This document shows positions 45,540 to 55,900 of a stretch of DNA of 64,000 nt, in pieces; within the stretch, counting starts at the first letter, position 1; the number at the start of each line of letters is the position of its first letter. The translations under genes were made by a program, and so were the position numbers. Source of the stretch: Phialocephala subalpina (Eukaryota > Ascomycota > Leotiomycetes > Helotiales > Mollisiaceae). The notes under the pieces are model-generated. The model was not told where the DNA came from, did no database searches, and saw only the letters and a list, made by a program, of their open reading frames with translations. The stretch lies in assembly GCA_900073065.1 (NCBI GenBank), contig FJOG01000008.1, forward strand, positions 101,631 to 165,630, read 5' to 3'.

Positions 45540-47801
45540 TTATTCAACATCGTATCCAAGAGCGAGTATAACAGCCGGATTCGCAACGTTGTAATAATCG
45601 CCGCCAGCATTATCGTAGTAAGCTATACATTCCCAGTGCGCCGAAGTTGGAGAATCTCTCAACAGATGCAAATCGACATTGTCATAAGCTTGGGGAATAG
45701 CCCATTCCATACAGTTGTTCAACACATTACAAGTGATGTCCAACATGGCCCCAATAGTCCCAGCGGACATATCTTTTGTTATAGCAGGAGCGCCCGGATC
45801 GTTGCCAGGATTAGTGGGATCCTCGGTAAAACAGGAGCCGAAAAAGAGTAGATCCCATTGAAAAGTGTACTCGCCCAATTCCGTAAATTGCTTGCCGCAA
45901 CTGTATTGAGCCAACGCAGGGGCCCCAGCACATGCCACGGCCGTAGGCGACTCAGCAGCAACTTTAACAGTGCTTCTCATTAGAGAAGAAGGTGGGAGTG
46001 ACGTGTATGAAGGCAAAGGCATTCCGCAAAGGCCGAGATTCTGTTGACAACCAGCTCCACAGTACACATCGGTCGCGCCACAGAAGCCATATTTCGAACA
46101 ACATTGAGCAGGAACTCCACCAGAGACCCAGCCCAGACATGAAATACTACCACCACAGACGCCATCAGTGGTTGGAGTGATTCCAGGAGTAGAAGACGGC
46201 ATGGAACCACGTGTCGAAAATGGACTGATCATCGTGGGCAACATCAAAATCTGTGTTGATGGCAGAACTATGACTTCCAGGCTCGTGGAAGGTATTTGGG
46301 CCTGTACAGAGGACGTAGGCGGTAATACAAAGTCATACCCATACGCAACTACGGCCGCCGCATTTTGAACGGTGAAAAATTCGCCAGTGCCGACATTTTG
46401 AGGGTACCCAACACACTCCCAGTGCACTTTATTGTCCGATATTTCCAGCAGATGCAAATCAACACTTAGCATCGAGTATTGCAATCCAAAACTAAAGCAC
46501 GACTCAACAACCGAGCAAGCTTCTTCAGAAACGCTACTTTGCAAGTCCACAGTGAGTGCTTCGCCTGTGATTTGGGACTTGCCGCCAGGGTTTCCAGGAT
46601 TGTTTGGGTCTTCGGTGTATCCTGCGCCGAAGTATAGTTCTTGAGCGGTGAAAGGTGGAGAGTTTGTTCCCAAAGCGCCTTCTGCTACCACAAAGGAGCC
46701 ACACTCTGGAAATGTAGGTGGTGAAATAGCTGCACTCGATGAAGCCGCAAATGAGCTCGACGTTTGAGTTGATGAGGGGACGAGGGACACTTCTGGTGAT
46801 GCTGTGGAGACGAATGCACTTGCTTGTCCTTTCAGCGACGATAAATATTGAATGTTGAAGATGGTGCTCAGTTCACCTGGACTGCTTGAGAGAAGAATTA
46901 GAGTTTCGAACGTACTCGCATCTCGAGTACTGTCTTCTGGTATAGAGGATGAGTGGAGCGCAAAACCCGTGTTTGTTCCTGTTGAAGGAATGGGAAGTGA
47001 TTGGGCTTCCTGCCCAGGTGTTGTCTGAAAACTGATCGCAGGTGTAGTCGTGGCTTCCGATGCGATGTAATCTGGTGAGGACGCCAAATGAGCTGGCATC
47101 AAGCCGGGATCTGCGAATGAGGATGACAAGACATCTTGAACTGACACAGTCGTCGAAGGATTGTATATCATCGAAAATGGAAGCAGTGGCGATGATGCAG
47201 GTAGGACAGCAAGGATGGTGCTTGTCCCAATTAAGGCACCAAGCTTCAGGGAGGAAAGTAACATTGGGGGAGCTAGGATTTGTGTTGATGTTCTCGCCTG
47301 AGCATTTTGGGTTGTACTCCTGTTGGATAGTGGATAAGGAATCGTTATGTAAGGCGTAAGGGGAGGTTGTGGATAGTGGATAAGGAATCGTTATGTAAGG
47401 CGTAAGGGGAGGTTGTGGCGACGGTGACAGACTGTTGACCACTGGGAGAGTTGGGAGAGTTGGGATAATTGGAAGCAATGCTAGCGTGGCTGATATCCAA
47501 ACATTCGGGTATGAAGGCAAAGCCGATCGCATCGTCGTACTACCTTCGATATTTGGCGGCGTTCGATCAGGGGTAGGACATGGGGGAGTTGCGAGCCAAA
47601 ATGTTTCCCTGTCGGAGGGATTCAGCATACAAGTCTCAAGTCAGAAGTGATAACTTACGAAGAAAGCACATATGTCTCCGGTGGAGGGCTTCCATCATCA
47701 AATACTGTGACATAGATGCTTCGACAGAGAGTCTCGTCAAAAATATCAGCCCTGGCTACTGCAAATAGCAAGGCTAAGCGCAATGCAGTAGGACGTTGCA
47801 T
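45540..47801 (-). pseudogene. Secreted chitin-binding (hevein-type) protein broken by 46-bp duplication
   Basis: Exon 1 (47801-47659) encodes a signal peptide MQRPTALRLALLFAVARA and DIFDETLCRSIYVTVFDDG. A 50-nt intron follows, and exon 2 begins ETFWLATPPCPTPDRTPP. Exon 2 would run to the TAA at 45540 in one frame except for a perfect 46-bp tandem duplication at 47325-47416, which shifts the frame by one. Without it the protein would be 721 residues: a Pro/Ser/Thr-rich stalk, then two copies of a Cys-containing domain (each with FTEDPxNPGN- or YTEDPNNPGN-like and VDLHLL...HWEC motifs, ending YGYDF or LGYDV) flanking a type-1 chitin-binding domain of 8 Cys (CGGSISCLGW, QCCSKYGFCG, DVYCGAGCQ). 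Hevein domains bind chitin and may shield the hyphal wall or bind other fungi. As assembled, translation stops early. Confidence 0.75.
47325..47416. repeat. Perfect 46-bp tandem duplication inside a coding region
   Basis: Two adjacent identical units (47325-47370 and 47371-47416) start GGATAGTGGATAAGGAATCG and end GGAGGTTGT. Since 46 is not a multiple of three, the extra unit changes the reading frame of the chitin-binding gene on the minus strand. Confidence 0.95.
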
Positions 47802-48476
47802 TGTGATAATGGGAAGAATTGAGGAACAATCAAATGAGCCTGAGGATTTATTTTTTGGTTTTCCTAAATCTATGCTGGTGTTGTTCGAGGCTGCGCTGCC
47901 ACTCAGCAACCCCCGAGGAATGTAGATCCATAGCGACTCGAATGAAACGATCCCAAAACAAATTGAAACAATATATCAATGAATTGAACAATAAAAGGCA
48001 ACTCATGACCGGCGCAAAGCATAAGATAGACTGAGATCGACCGCTGACACGCGGGCTGAATATTCGAAATAAGCTCTGCACACCATGCCAACCTTGATCG
48101 TGGAACTCGAAATCCTCAACTGCTATAACCACAAACCCACAAAGCCACAGCCCTCCTAATGTATCACAGGGCTTGGAACTTGGAGCTACATGAGGATTGA
48201 CATCCAAAAGACACTCCACCCTATAGGCCTCGGGCTTCGTAGGCGACGTTGTTGCTTGGGTGTGCTGTAAAACCAACGCTTGGAAACACAGAAACAGCTG
48301 GCGGGTTTCCGAGAAATATATTCTGGCGATATATATATCTCGCATCGGTGCACAGAGAGCAATAGTAACCCCTTCTGAGCAGCTGAGGAATGTTGATGTA
48401 AAGACTGGCAGAGAACTGGTCCAAAATTTGGGTGTGCAAAAGATCGTTCGGTATACGCTTTATAGGCAAACCATAC
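47802..48476. other. Intergenic region
   Basis: Promoter side of the chitin-binding gene. Overlapping minus-strand frames (47848-48345, 48221-48574) have no coherent content. Confidence 0.4.
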
Positions 48477-48960
48477 TTATCCCAGCTGTGACCCATATAT
48501 CCACACACTGAGCATAGTCCGCTGTGTGTGAGAATGGAAAACTCGTGCATGTGCCCCCACTGGAAGACCCGCATCTAGCAACCAATAAGAGACTGTGTAT
48601 GTTGTGGTGAGGCTTCCATCCGCCGCTGGAGTGAAGACGCCTGGCTCGGCACCCCACGAGGTAAATAATAACACGTGTTTGGGATGATAAATAGCTGGAG
48701 GCGAGCTTTGAATCGCATTGCAGGTTCTTTCATTATACAGGTCGATGGCCAGTGAGGTCGGTATCCCAGGAGCTGCCACGGTGGGACTAGAACTCGATAT
48801 TGAAGAATAAGTAGCTGTAAAAATTGAGGTAGTGAAACTCGGCATTGTAGTCGAAAGGCTACTAGATATGAGAGATAGCGAGGATGAGGCTATTCTAGGT
48901 ATCGTTGAAGTTGAAGTTGCGTTCAGCGGGTCGGATACAGCCCAGACTAGGTGGAATCGC
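48477..48960 (-). pseudogene. Ser/Thr-rich possible secreted-protein fragment
   Basis: A minus-strand frame that is open from about 48960 to the TAG at 48477 is strongly Ser/Thr-rich (ATSTSTIPRIASSSLSLISS, then ISSSSPTVAAPG) and then becomes more ordered: SLAIDLYNERTCNA and GVFTPAADGSLTTTYTVSYW. The composition resembles the stalk-plus-domain layout of secreted wall proteins like its neighbour. There is no signal peptide or clear start, so it may be a fragment of a lost gene. Confidence 0.3.
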
Positions 48961-49842
48961 GAAGTTGCGTCTCAAACTACTAATTGGGACAGGATGTGAG
49001 ACTTTTTCCATACAGAACGTGAACCAAATCTCCTACGGAATCTTCGGACTGGGTATGTGGGGTTTGGCCATACAGGTCTCGCCAGATGCATAAATCCAAC
49101 AATTCTGCATATCAAGTCCACTCATCGCACTTGAAGGAAATGGAGAGAGCCGCTTTCAGAGATATTTCCGCAACGAAAAATGGAACAAATCAAGACCTGA
49201 GGAACTGAAGCTGGCAGTATTTTGGCCGCTAGAAAGACTTTACTGCTCCGGGCCGTACCGTAAGCGCGAACTTGACGGTGGGGCGGCAACGGCGGAATTG
49301 TCACCATCCGCCCTAGAGCCGACCCTCGACTGCCATATTAAATTAGGAATGTTTCACTTGAAGCTCTCCACGACCTGCAGTGCTCGTCTATGCATGTGCA
49401 GGGCCCCTAGCTAGCTTCTCAGGTCGGTAGACAAAACTTCCACTGGTTATTCAGCCGGTCACGTGTGTCTCCATGGGGCGAGTTGCTGACCTGCTGAGTA
49501 GTCGTCGAGGTTAGCCAGAATCATGTGTGCCTATTCCATGGAGCGTCATCGTTGGAACCACTGGCGATGAATGAAATATCGCCAAGATGGTGTTGATGAA
49601 CCCTCCGCGCTTCATGGTCTTATGGTCTTGCGGCCGCCATACAATATCGAGCGGAGCTGCTGGAGCTTGAGCTGCTGAGTGAGGCCAAGAAGTAAGCAAG
49701 AATACCCGGAATGATGTAAGTCTACATCGCTCCTTCTTGTTATAATCCAGCAGGCAATCGGCTGTTGTAGTGGGTATCGAAGTGCAGCCCCTTCCTTCGC
49801 AAAGTGTGTTGTGCGAATTTGGTTCGACATCCTATAACCTAA
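48961..49842. other. Intergenic region
   Basis: No gene supported; includes the promoter and 5' leader of the F-box-like gene on the plus strand. Confidence 0.4.
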
Positions 49843-51151
49843 ATGTCTTTTCCACGTTTTGGTCTTCTTGCTTGCGAGTTGCAGCAAGAGGTTATGCGAC
49901 AATGTGATCCCGCAGATCTTGCAAGGCTAGGTATTTCCCTATGATCCAGACATTTTCGGAAGTGTTGCTAACATGTTGGCAGTTCGAACCTCCAGGACCA
50001 TGCATGCGCGCGGTTTGTCCATTCTCTACCATCGTGTCGATATCAGCTGTCACAATGACGAAGGTCTCTTCCTCTCCATCTACCAAAGAAGCATGGTTCA
50101 AGGCAACAATCCACTCCGAAAGGTAGAAGATTCTCGCGCGAGAAATTTTCAACGGCGGCAGGAAAGTTTCATAAACACTATGATCGAAAATTCCGCGCTT
50201 GGACTTTTGGTTATCGCTCTGACTTGGACGTACCAATGTACCTTTCACACCTGGGAAGAAGCAGAACGTGCCCAAAAGAGAATGTCTAAGGGGTTTCAAT
50301 CTTTGAAACGAATTAAGATGGTCGATATCTGTTCCTTCAATCGAGAACAGCATCCGATCATACCTCTGGCTCCGTTCCAAACCGCGACGTCGGTCAAAAT
50401 TGGTGGCAGAATGCCGTATGCATTCTTCCGTGCGATCGTGACGGCATCCTCACGACTGGTGTTCCTCGAGATTGATAACGTCCAAGGATTCGGCCAGCTT
50501 CGAGACGGACTAGACGAGGAGTTGAGCTATATCTCGCACCTTGCCTCAATATCCGAGACAGAAGATATCAATGGAAGGCCTTTAGTGCGACACGATGGGC
50601 CTATGCATGGCCATCTCAGTGAGTTGACCGGACAATGCACTTCGTTGCGGCATCTCGTCATTCGAACAATTGGCCAGAAGGATGCAACAGATTACCGATG
50701 GTCCAGGGCAAGGGAAGAAAAGAGATACTCCGAGATCGCAGATTTCATCGCGGCGACCAGTGATACGCTGGAATCCTTGATATTTGAACAAGGAAAGGAG
50801 CCTCTCGAAGACGGAAAGGGGCTTCCAGCCCAGGGCCACCGAAATAAAGCTGAAAGACCAATGGATTCATTCTTCTTTGCGCATATCCTTCCTGTTTTAC
50901 TGAATACTCCATGGCCGAAGCTCAATAATATCGCCATCCACGGGGTCGATCCATCGAGGCAATCGGGGCGGAGCTCTGGGGCAAATTTGGGCTTGTCAAG
51001 CTTGCATCCCAATGATCTCTCCTCCGAGGGCATGCTTCGTGATATACTTCCGAAAGGGGCGGGATTGGTGTGGAAGTCTCGATCAGAGAACACTTTTTAT
51101 CTCCAGTCTGAGAACAATTATATCCATCCTTTTGGCATATATATGCCTTGA
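49843..51151 (+). CDS. F-box-like protein of unknown target
   Basis: Exon 1 (49843-49930) and exon 2 (49983-51151) are joined across a 52-nt intron with a GCTAAC branch site, giving 418 residues. The splice creates an N-terminal F-box-like motif, CELQQEVMRQCDPADLARLV followed by RTSRTMHARGLSILYHRVDI, matching the fungal pattern LPxElxxeIlxxcdpxdLxrLartcrxlhxxaxpxLYrxvdl. The rest has leucine-containing repeats typical of F-box substrate-binding regions (SLKRIKMVDICSF, TSLRHLVIRTIG, DTLESLIFEQGKE). Such proteins are subunits of SCF ubiquitin ligases; the target is unknown. The opposite strand also has a long frame at 49892-50380, which is a shadow. The stop is TGA. Confidence 0.7.
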
Positions 51152-51669
51152 AGGTCGCCTGTTCTTGTTGTATCGGACAAAAGCAGTGGGTCAGGATCGT
51201 GGCTGGCCCGCTGGGAAGAAAGACTACTCTTCCGGTCAGTGAAATGGACGAAGCTGGGACAGGAGTTCAGCCAACCAAATATGTCACCCCAAGAATGTAG
51301 TATGGACTGATTGGCAACTTTCGTGACGTACCAAGACACTCATGTCCCAGATGCCGCGTGTCATTACCCCTTAGCTTAGCGAGCTTTCTGACCCCGCACT
51401 CGCGCATCAGAGTGCATTCGACCAGGACAACTCCCAAGCCTGCACTGGCTATCATCTCTAAAGTGCAACTAAGTGGATAATATCGGTAATCGCTTCGACG
51501 CAAAATAAACTTAATAAAGAATCATGGTATCACTACTCGGCAGCCCTGCCCAATTCCCCGCAATCGAAGCCAGAACCCAATCGAAATAGAACGCGTCAAA
51601 CCAACCAAATATAGCAGTCGCCTTCGAAAAATAAAACAATAGATCATCCAACATTTTACTGCCTCAAAA
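51152..51669. other. Intergenic region
   Basis: Short non-coding stretch between two tail-to-tail loci. No gene or repeat recognised. Confidence 0.4.
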
Positions 51670-52480
51670 CTAGCCGGCCACTTTCGGTCTTTTACTGCTG
51701 TCGCGGGCATATACAAAGAAAAGAAAATACGACCAAGACCATTTCAACGCTGCCCAGGTTGCTTGAAAGCCGAGTATCGAGGCCCAAACGAAGGTGAAGA
51801 TAGTCTAAAAGGCGAGTGGAATGAAAGCTATGAATGCGAAGACACCCGTTATGATGCGGATCGATTTTTGTCGCATAAAGAGCTGTTTGACCAAGTACAT
51901 AAGACCGGTCATTCCTGTCAAGGTACCAATAAAGTAAACAAGAAGCCACCAGAGAGCCGTAGGAGGGTTGTACTTTGGTATCGTTAGCAATACAATATCA
52001 ACTTGCAATTATCGCGGCAATTTACAAGATCGTAACCATCGTCAACCTCCATAGCTTGGTGTAGCGTTATCGAGCAGAGTGTGAAAGATATAGTGAGCTT
52101 CCAAAATGCAATACACACGAATTGCCGCCGATGGCGGCAAGCTCCCATATTCATACCAGAAATTACTACAGATCCTATAATTCCGATGATTGCAAGAAAA
52201 GCGTCCCACCCAGAATGTTTGAGTTTGTGGAAAGGTCGAGGGAAGACGGGAGTTCTTCCATATATCAAGGTCACGACGGTATAATAGGTCTAGATTGCGA
52301 GAGGAAGCCGATTCCACCGTAAGGTAGATTGTAGCACGTGAGCTCGCCTTGGAGATCGCTCCCAGCTGTCGGCAGTAATTGGCCATGTAGCCAGTCGGTA
52401 AACTGTGAAGGAACCGGAGACGCGATCGTTTTAGGTGTGTTTGATATGATAATAACAAAGTAGGAAAATAAGGTAGGCAT
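51670..52480 (-). pseudogene. Polytopic membrane protein, degraded
   Basis: The pieces match in order an uncharacterised fungal integral membrane family: GELTCYNLPYGGIGFLS, then TYYTVVTLIYGRTPVF, RPFHKLKHSGWDAFLAIIGI, RRQFVCIAFWKLTISFTLC, NPPTALWWLLVYFIG and TIFTFVWASILGFQATWAAL. A good 53-nt intron is at 51973-52025 (GTAAAT, GCTAAC, AAAG). The frame breaks by one base near 52293-52300, and TAG codons interrupt it at 52290-52292 and 51805-51807. About six to seven membrane helices are still visible. With a shift and two stops it cannot make the full protein. Confidence 0.6.
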
Positions 52481-53180
52481 TTGAGCAGTGAGCGCGACAT
52501 GGTTGAAGGCAATGTTAAGGAGATATCGTCCTTGAGATACACGTGCAAAGCGGGTGAGTAGAGCCAGCGTCTTTTGTACCTTTATCTATCCACCGATATG
52601 AGGCGCAGCATGAAAAAGAAAAGAATTGGTATACAAGAAAATGCAAGCCTCAGTTTGTACAGTGGCCGAGGCTGTCCAACTTCTGCAATGAAAGCGGNNN
52701 NNNNNNNNNNNNNNNNNNNNNNNNNNNNNNNNNNNNNNNNNNNNNNNNNNNNNNNNNNNNNNNNNNNNNNNNNNNNNNNNNNTGCACGATCTGAGACATA
52801 ATGCATCATCAATTTGAACTTGTGGATGCCGCCGAGGACCTCGAGGGTCATTGGATCAAATGTATAAGAACAACTAGGCTTTCAAGAGACTCATGCGAGA
52901 GCGAATGTCGCAGTGCATGACTACCACTGTGAATATCATGACCCATGGCCATCAAGTATACACAACCCTACCAACCGTGAGGCATCTCAATCAAACCTCA
53001 TGCGTTTATCTCCTCGCTGCAATCGTGGAAATATGATGCTTGAGAGGGTGCTCCAATCCCAGGAGCCAGGGCCTGGAATTTAGTGAGTAGCACCCTGAAA
53101 CTTTAGTGTCCGTCGCTAAAGTTTAGCGACCAGAGCCTGGAGTTCTGTCACGCCTGGTGTGCGCGGCTGCCTTTCATGCA
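52481..53180. other. Assembly gap (N, 52698-52782) and flanks
   Basis: 85 N mark unknown sequence. The flanks show no gene. The degraded membrane-protein gene starts on the left; the 250-bp tandem duplication begins on the right 398 bases after the gap. Confidence 0.9.
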
Positions 53181-53680
53181 CTGCCACGTAATGTGGCTGC
53201 TTAAAATCGACCACAGGTCTCGGTTCCTCAGAAAAGTGCTGCTGAAGAAGTCAAAGTGCTGAACCAGCAGACGAGAAGAATCATCACTTACCTGCTTCCA
53301 CCCTGAAAGCCTCTTCGCTTATTCGTTGTGGTACTCCTAAGCCACTCCCATCAACAAAACCATACAGGTCCAACCTCAATCCCCTCATCCTCAGCAACGC
53401 CCAAGATCTCCCCATCCATCATCCCATGCACTGCCACGTAATGTGGCTGCTTAAAATCGACCACAGGTCTCGGTTCCTCAGAAAAGTGCTGCTGAAGAAG
53501 TCAAAGTGCTGAACCAGCAGACGAGAAGAATCATCACTTACCTGCTTCCACCCTGAAAGCCTCTTCGCTTATTCGTTGTGGTACTCCTAAGCCACTCCCA
53601 TCAACAAAACCATACAGGTCCAACCTCAATCCCCTCATCCTCAGCAACGCCCAAGATCTCCCCATCCATCATCCCATGCA
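53181..53680. repeat. Exact 250-bp tandem duplication
   Basis: Unit 1 is 53181-53430 and unit 2 is 53431-53680. Both start CTGCCACGTAATGTGGCTGC and end CATCATCCCATGCA, and I found no difference between them. CATGCA occurs before unit 1 and at the end of both units, giving 6-bp junction microhomology. The right end of unit 2 contains the last codons of the HET gene; the first unit carries a second copy of that 3' end. Confidence 0.9.
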
Positions 53681-55900
53681 GAACTTTCCCCACAACTCCA
53701 TTTCCTCATCAGTATAATGCGGACTAGGCATCCATTCTCCAGGTAGAGAGCCGGGCTTGAGACCTGAACCTACGCGCCACCGTCTATACATTGTTCCAAA
53801 CTCCTCTGGTGCGACCTCACCCTCGCCATTGGAGTCTGCTACTAGGGTACGCCAGAATGCTTCCTCGTTATCGTCGTAGACTTGGGGATAGGATGATGAT
53901 GGGGAGGTGCTGAAACGATGCCAGGTTGTCCATGCTGAGTTCAATCCTGGAATCTGGCTTGGTTCCTCAAAAACATCTCCACCAACGACTTCAGCGATTT
54001 CGTCAAAATCGTAGCCCGGGAGAGCCAGGAAGCTATTGTCGGGGGAGGTCATGATCTCGATATCTCGCCCATCATCTGCCGAACAGAAGTATTCTCGAAA
54101 CGTTTTCCTTCCCGCCGTTTCAATATTCAAAAAATCCATCTCTCGAATTCCTCTCCTTTCCCAGTCAGGAACCCAAGAAGGCCATCCTTCCTTCCAAGGA
54201 TGATCTGCATCATGACGATACGGCAAAATAAGGATATCGAGATTATTGTATTTCTTAATACAAAACAATGCGAAATCGCGAAATAGATCTAGAACTGACT
54301 TCGAGTAATCGGGCTCGAAGTCTAAGTTACTGTGGGGCTTGCCAGTTTTGATGAGATGAGATGAAAGACCGAGGAAAGAGTATATCTTATCTCGTTGGTT
54401 CGTGGCTTGGAGACGGCCGAAGCGAGATGCGAGCTGGTAGAGTGGGAGTTCTTGGTCTGATTGAGAGGCTCGGAGTTCGTCGCGGAGCAAGACGAAGGAT
54501 GAGAATTTCGCCATTCCAGGTTGAAGAGTAACGTGTATATTGATTTCGTAGGATTTTCGAATGGTGAAGGCACGTGCTACTGCTGCTACTAGGGAATTGT
54601 AAGATACTTTTCTCGTCCCGCAATGGATGGATACGCGGCGACCGAGGACGATTTCTTGGACGACCCAGGAGCGGGTGAAGAGGGGGCGGGAGATTAGTAG
54701 GTCGAATTGGTCCCAGAACATATGGAGATATCCACGGCGAGCTTCTAACAGCTCTGCATCTGCTTTTAAATCTTCGTCTCCGAACAGACATTTGCAGATA
54801 TTCTTGGTCTCTTGGGATAAGAGATGTGAATAACCTTCTGAAGAAGCTTGGAAGGCTGAGAGCAAGGAGAGAATCAGATCTGAGCCGTGGGTTGCGGGGC
54901 CGAGCCATGCGATTACTTGTAGTGCGGCGCGGTAAATGAGTCCCATGCGTGAAACTTGAAAATTCCGCTCCGGAATATCGGATTGATTTATGCAGATGGC
55001 GTCGATCCAGAGGAGGCGATCATGTTCCTCAAGTCGGAGATGTGAGAGAGCGGAGTAGAGGTTCTCGCCAACTTCGAAGTCGCGTTCGTTCATCTGAATG
55101 ATATGAGGGGAGGTCTGATCACCCCAGACGTAGGAGAGTGCTTCGTAGCAAGGATGGGGTGTGGATTTGTCGTCGGGGTTCTCGATTACGGAGAGGGGGA
55201 GTGGTTGCAGGGTACATTTGATGTCGTCGTTGCGACTTCCCGGATGCAGGACGATGAGCCTCGAGGCATCTGTCGACCAATCCAATTGTTCGTACTGGAA
55301 TCCCGTCTTCGGCTTTGAGCTGTCAAGTGGTGCTGTTGGCACGGCAAGTCCTGCTTCTGCCGAGGGGCTATTGAGAATGTCCCACAGAGGATGGGTCCTC
55401 AATCTCTCGAGAAAATCGAGCTCTTCGTCGCCAGTTTCTCCCACCTCCCCATCTATTTCCTCTTCTTCTTCTTCCTCCTCCTCCTCCTCCTCGGCGATCT
55501 CTTCGGCGATCTCTTCGGCGATCTCTTCGGCGATCTCTTTCCCCTTCCCCTTCCCCTTCCCCACCTCCTCATCCTCACTCTTCACCCACTCTCTGAATTC
55601 CTCGTCCCCAACCTCCTTCCCACCAACAACATAAATAGCACAATACTCCCAAAACCTATCAAGAATCTTCTCGGTGTCCTCCGCACTCATATCCAACGGA
55701 TTCCACTCCTTCGGCGGCTTCCCAATGATCTTCTCGATCTCTTCATTCCCTCCCGGAATTATCTCAGGAAACTCCAAGACCATGCGACGGAGCTCGTCGG
55801 GGATTTCTGTTCCTTTTTCTTCTAGGTAGTCGAGGAAGAAGCGTGGGTTGAGGAAGCCTTGTATTGATTCGCGGATGGATTCGACGGGGTCGTCGTCCAT
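53669..55900 (-). CDS. HET-domain protein with acidic N-terminal repeat
   Basis: Single exon, 743 residues, stop TGA. Residues 1-100 form a helical N-terminal region without a known domain. Residues 110-160 are extremely acidic and repetitive (EEVGKGKGKGKEIAEEIAEE and a run of about twelve Glu). The HET domain starts near residue 252 with CYEALSYVWGDQTSPHI, then RLLWIDAICINQSDIPERN, VSRMGLIYRAALQVIAWLG and SRPLFTRSWVVQEIVLGRRV. A later segment ATNQRDKIYSFLGLSS is the usual conserved block after the domain. HET domains act in nonself-triggered cell death. It belongs to a different HET subfamily from the gene at 34.8 kb (YEALSYxWGD rather than YAILSHTWG). Its 3' end lies inside a 250-bp duplication. 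Confidence 0.85.
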   Translation of the reverse strand: MDDDPVESIRESIQGFLNPRFFLDYLEEKGTEIPDELRRMVLEFPEIIPGGNEEIEKIIGKPPKEWNPLDMSAEDTEKILDRFWEYCAIYVVGGKEVGDEEFREWVKSEDEEVGKGKGKGKEIAEEIAEEIAEEIAEEEEEEEEEEEEIDGEVGETGDEELDFLERLRTHPLWDILNSPSAEAGLAVPTAPLDSSKPKTGFQYEQLDWSTDASRLIVLHPGSRNDDIKCTLQPLPLSVIENPDDKSTPHPCYEALSYVWGDQTSPHIIQMNERDFEVGENLYSALSHLRLEEHDRLLWIDAICINQSDIPERNFQVSRMGLIYRAALQVIAWLGPATHGSDLILSLLSAFQASSEGYSHLLSQETKNICKCLFGDEDLKADAELLEARRGYLHMFWDQFDLLISRPLFTRSWVVQEIVLGRRVSIHCGTRKVSYNSLVAAVARAFTIRKSYEINIHVTLQPGMAKFSSFVLLRDELRASQSDQELPLYQLASRFGRLQATNQRDKIYSFLGLSSHLIKTGKPHSNLDFEPDYSKSVLDLFRDFALFCIKKYNNLDILILPYRHDADHPWKEGWPSWVPDWERRGIREMDFLNIETAGRKTFREYFCSADDGRDIEIMTSPDNSFLALPGYDFDEIAEVVGGDVFEEPSQIPGLNSAWTTWHRFSTSPSSSYPQVYDDNEEAFWRTLVADSNGEGEVAPEEFGTMYRRWRVGSGLKPGSLPGEWMPSPHYTDEEMELWGKFCMG
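55455..55540. repeat. Trinucleotide and 12-bp coding repeats in the HET gene
   Basis: On the plus strand CTT/CTC triplets run from about 55460 to 55491, then the 12-base unit GGCGATCTCTTC repeats about four times. On the minus strand they encode poly-Glu and four EIAE units. Both periods are multiples of three, so copy-number changes keep frame. Confidence 0.85.

Noticed and set aside
47848..48574. Minus-strand frames upstream of the chitin-binding gene
   Set aside because: Composition is not protein-like, and they lie where the promoter of the minus-strand gene is expected.
49892..50380. Minus-strand 162-residue open frame
   Set aside because: Antisense to the F-box-like gene, whose spliced frame has a recognisable motif and good intron signals.
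3953..52292. Reassignment of TAG to a sense codon, suggested by several in-frame TAGs (3953, 16823, 19207, 51805, 52290)
   Set aside because: TAG is the natural, well-placed stop of the Pth11-like, HET (34.8 kb), O-methyltransferase and NmrA-like genes, so it is a normal stop here. The in-frame cases are better explained as nonsense mutations or splice-site bases.
54387..54908. Minus-strand 173-residue Arg/Pro/Ser-rich frame
   Set aside because: Alternative frame inside the HET gene at 53669-55900.
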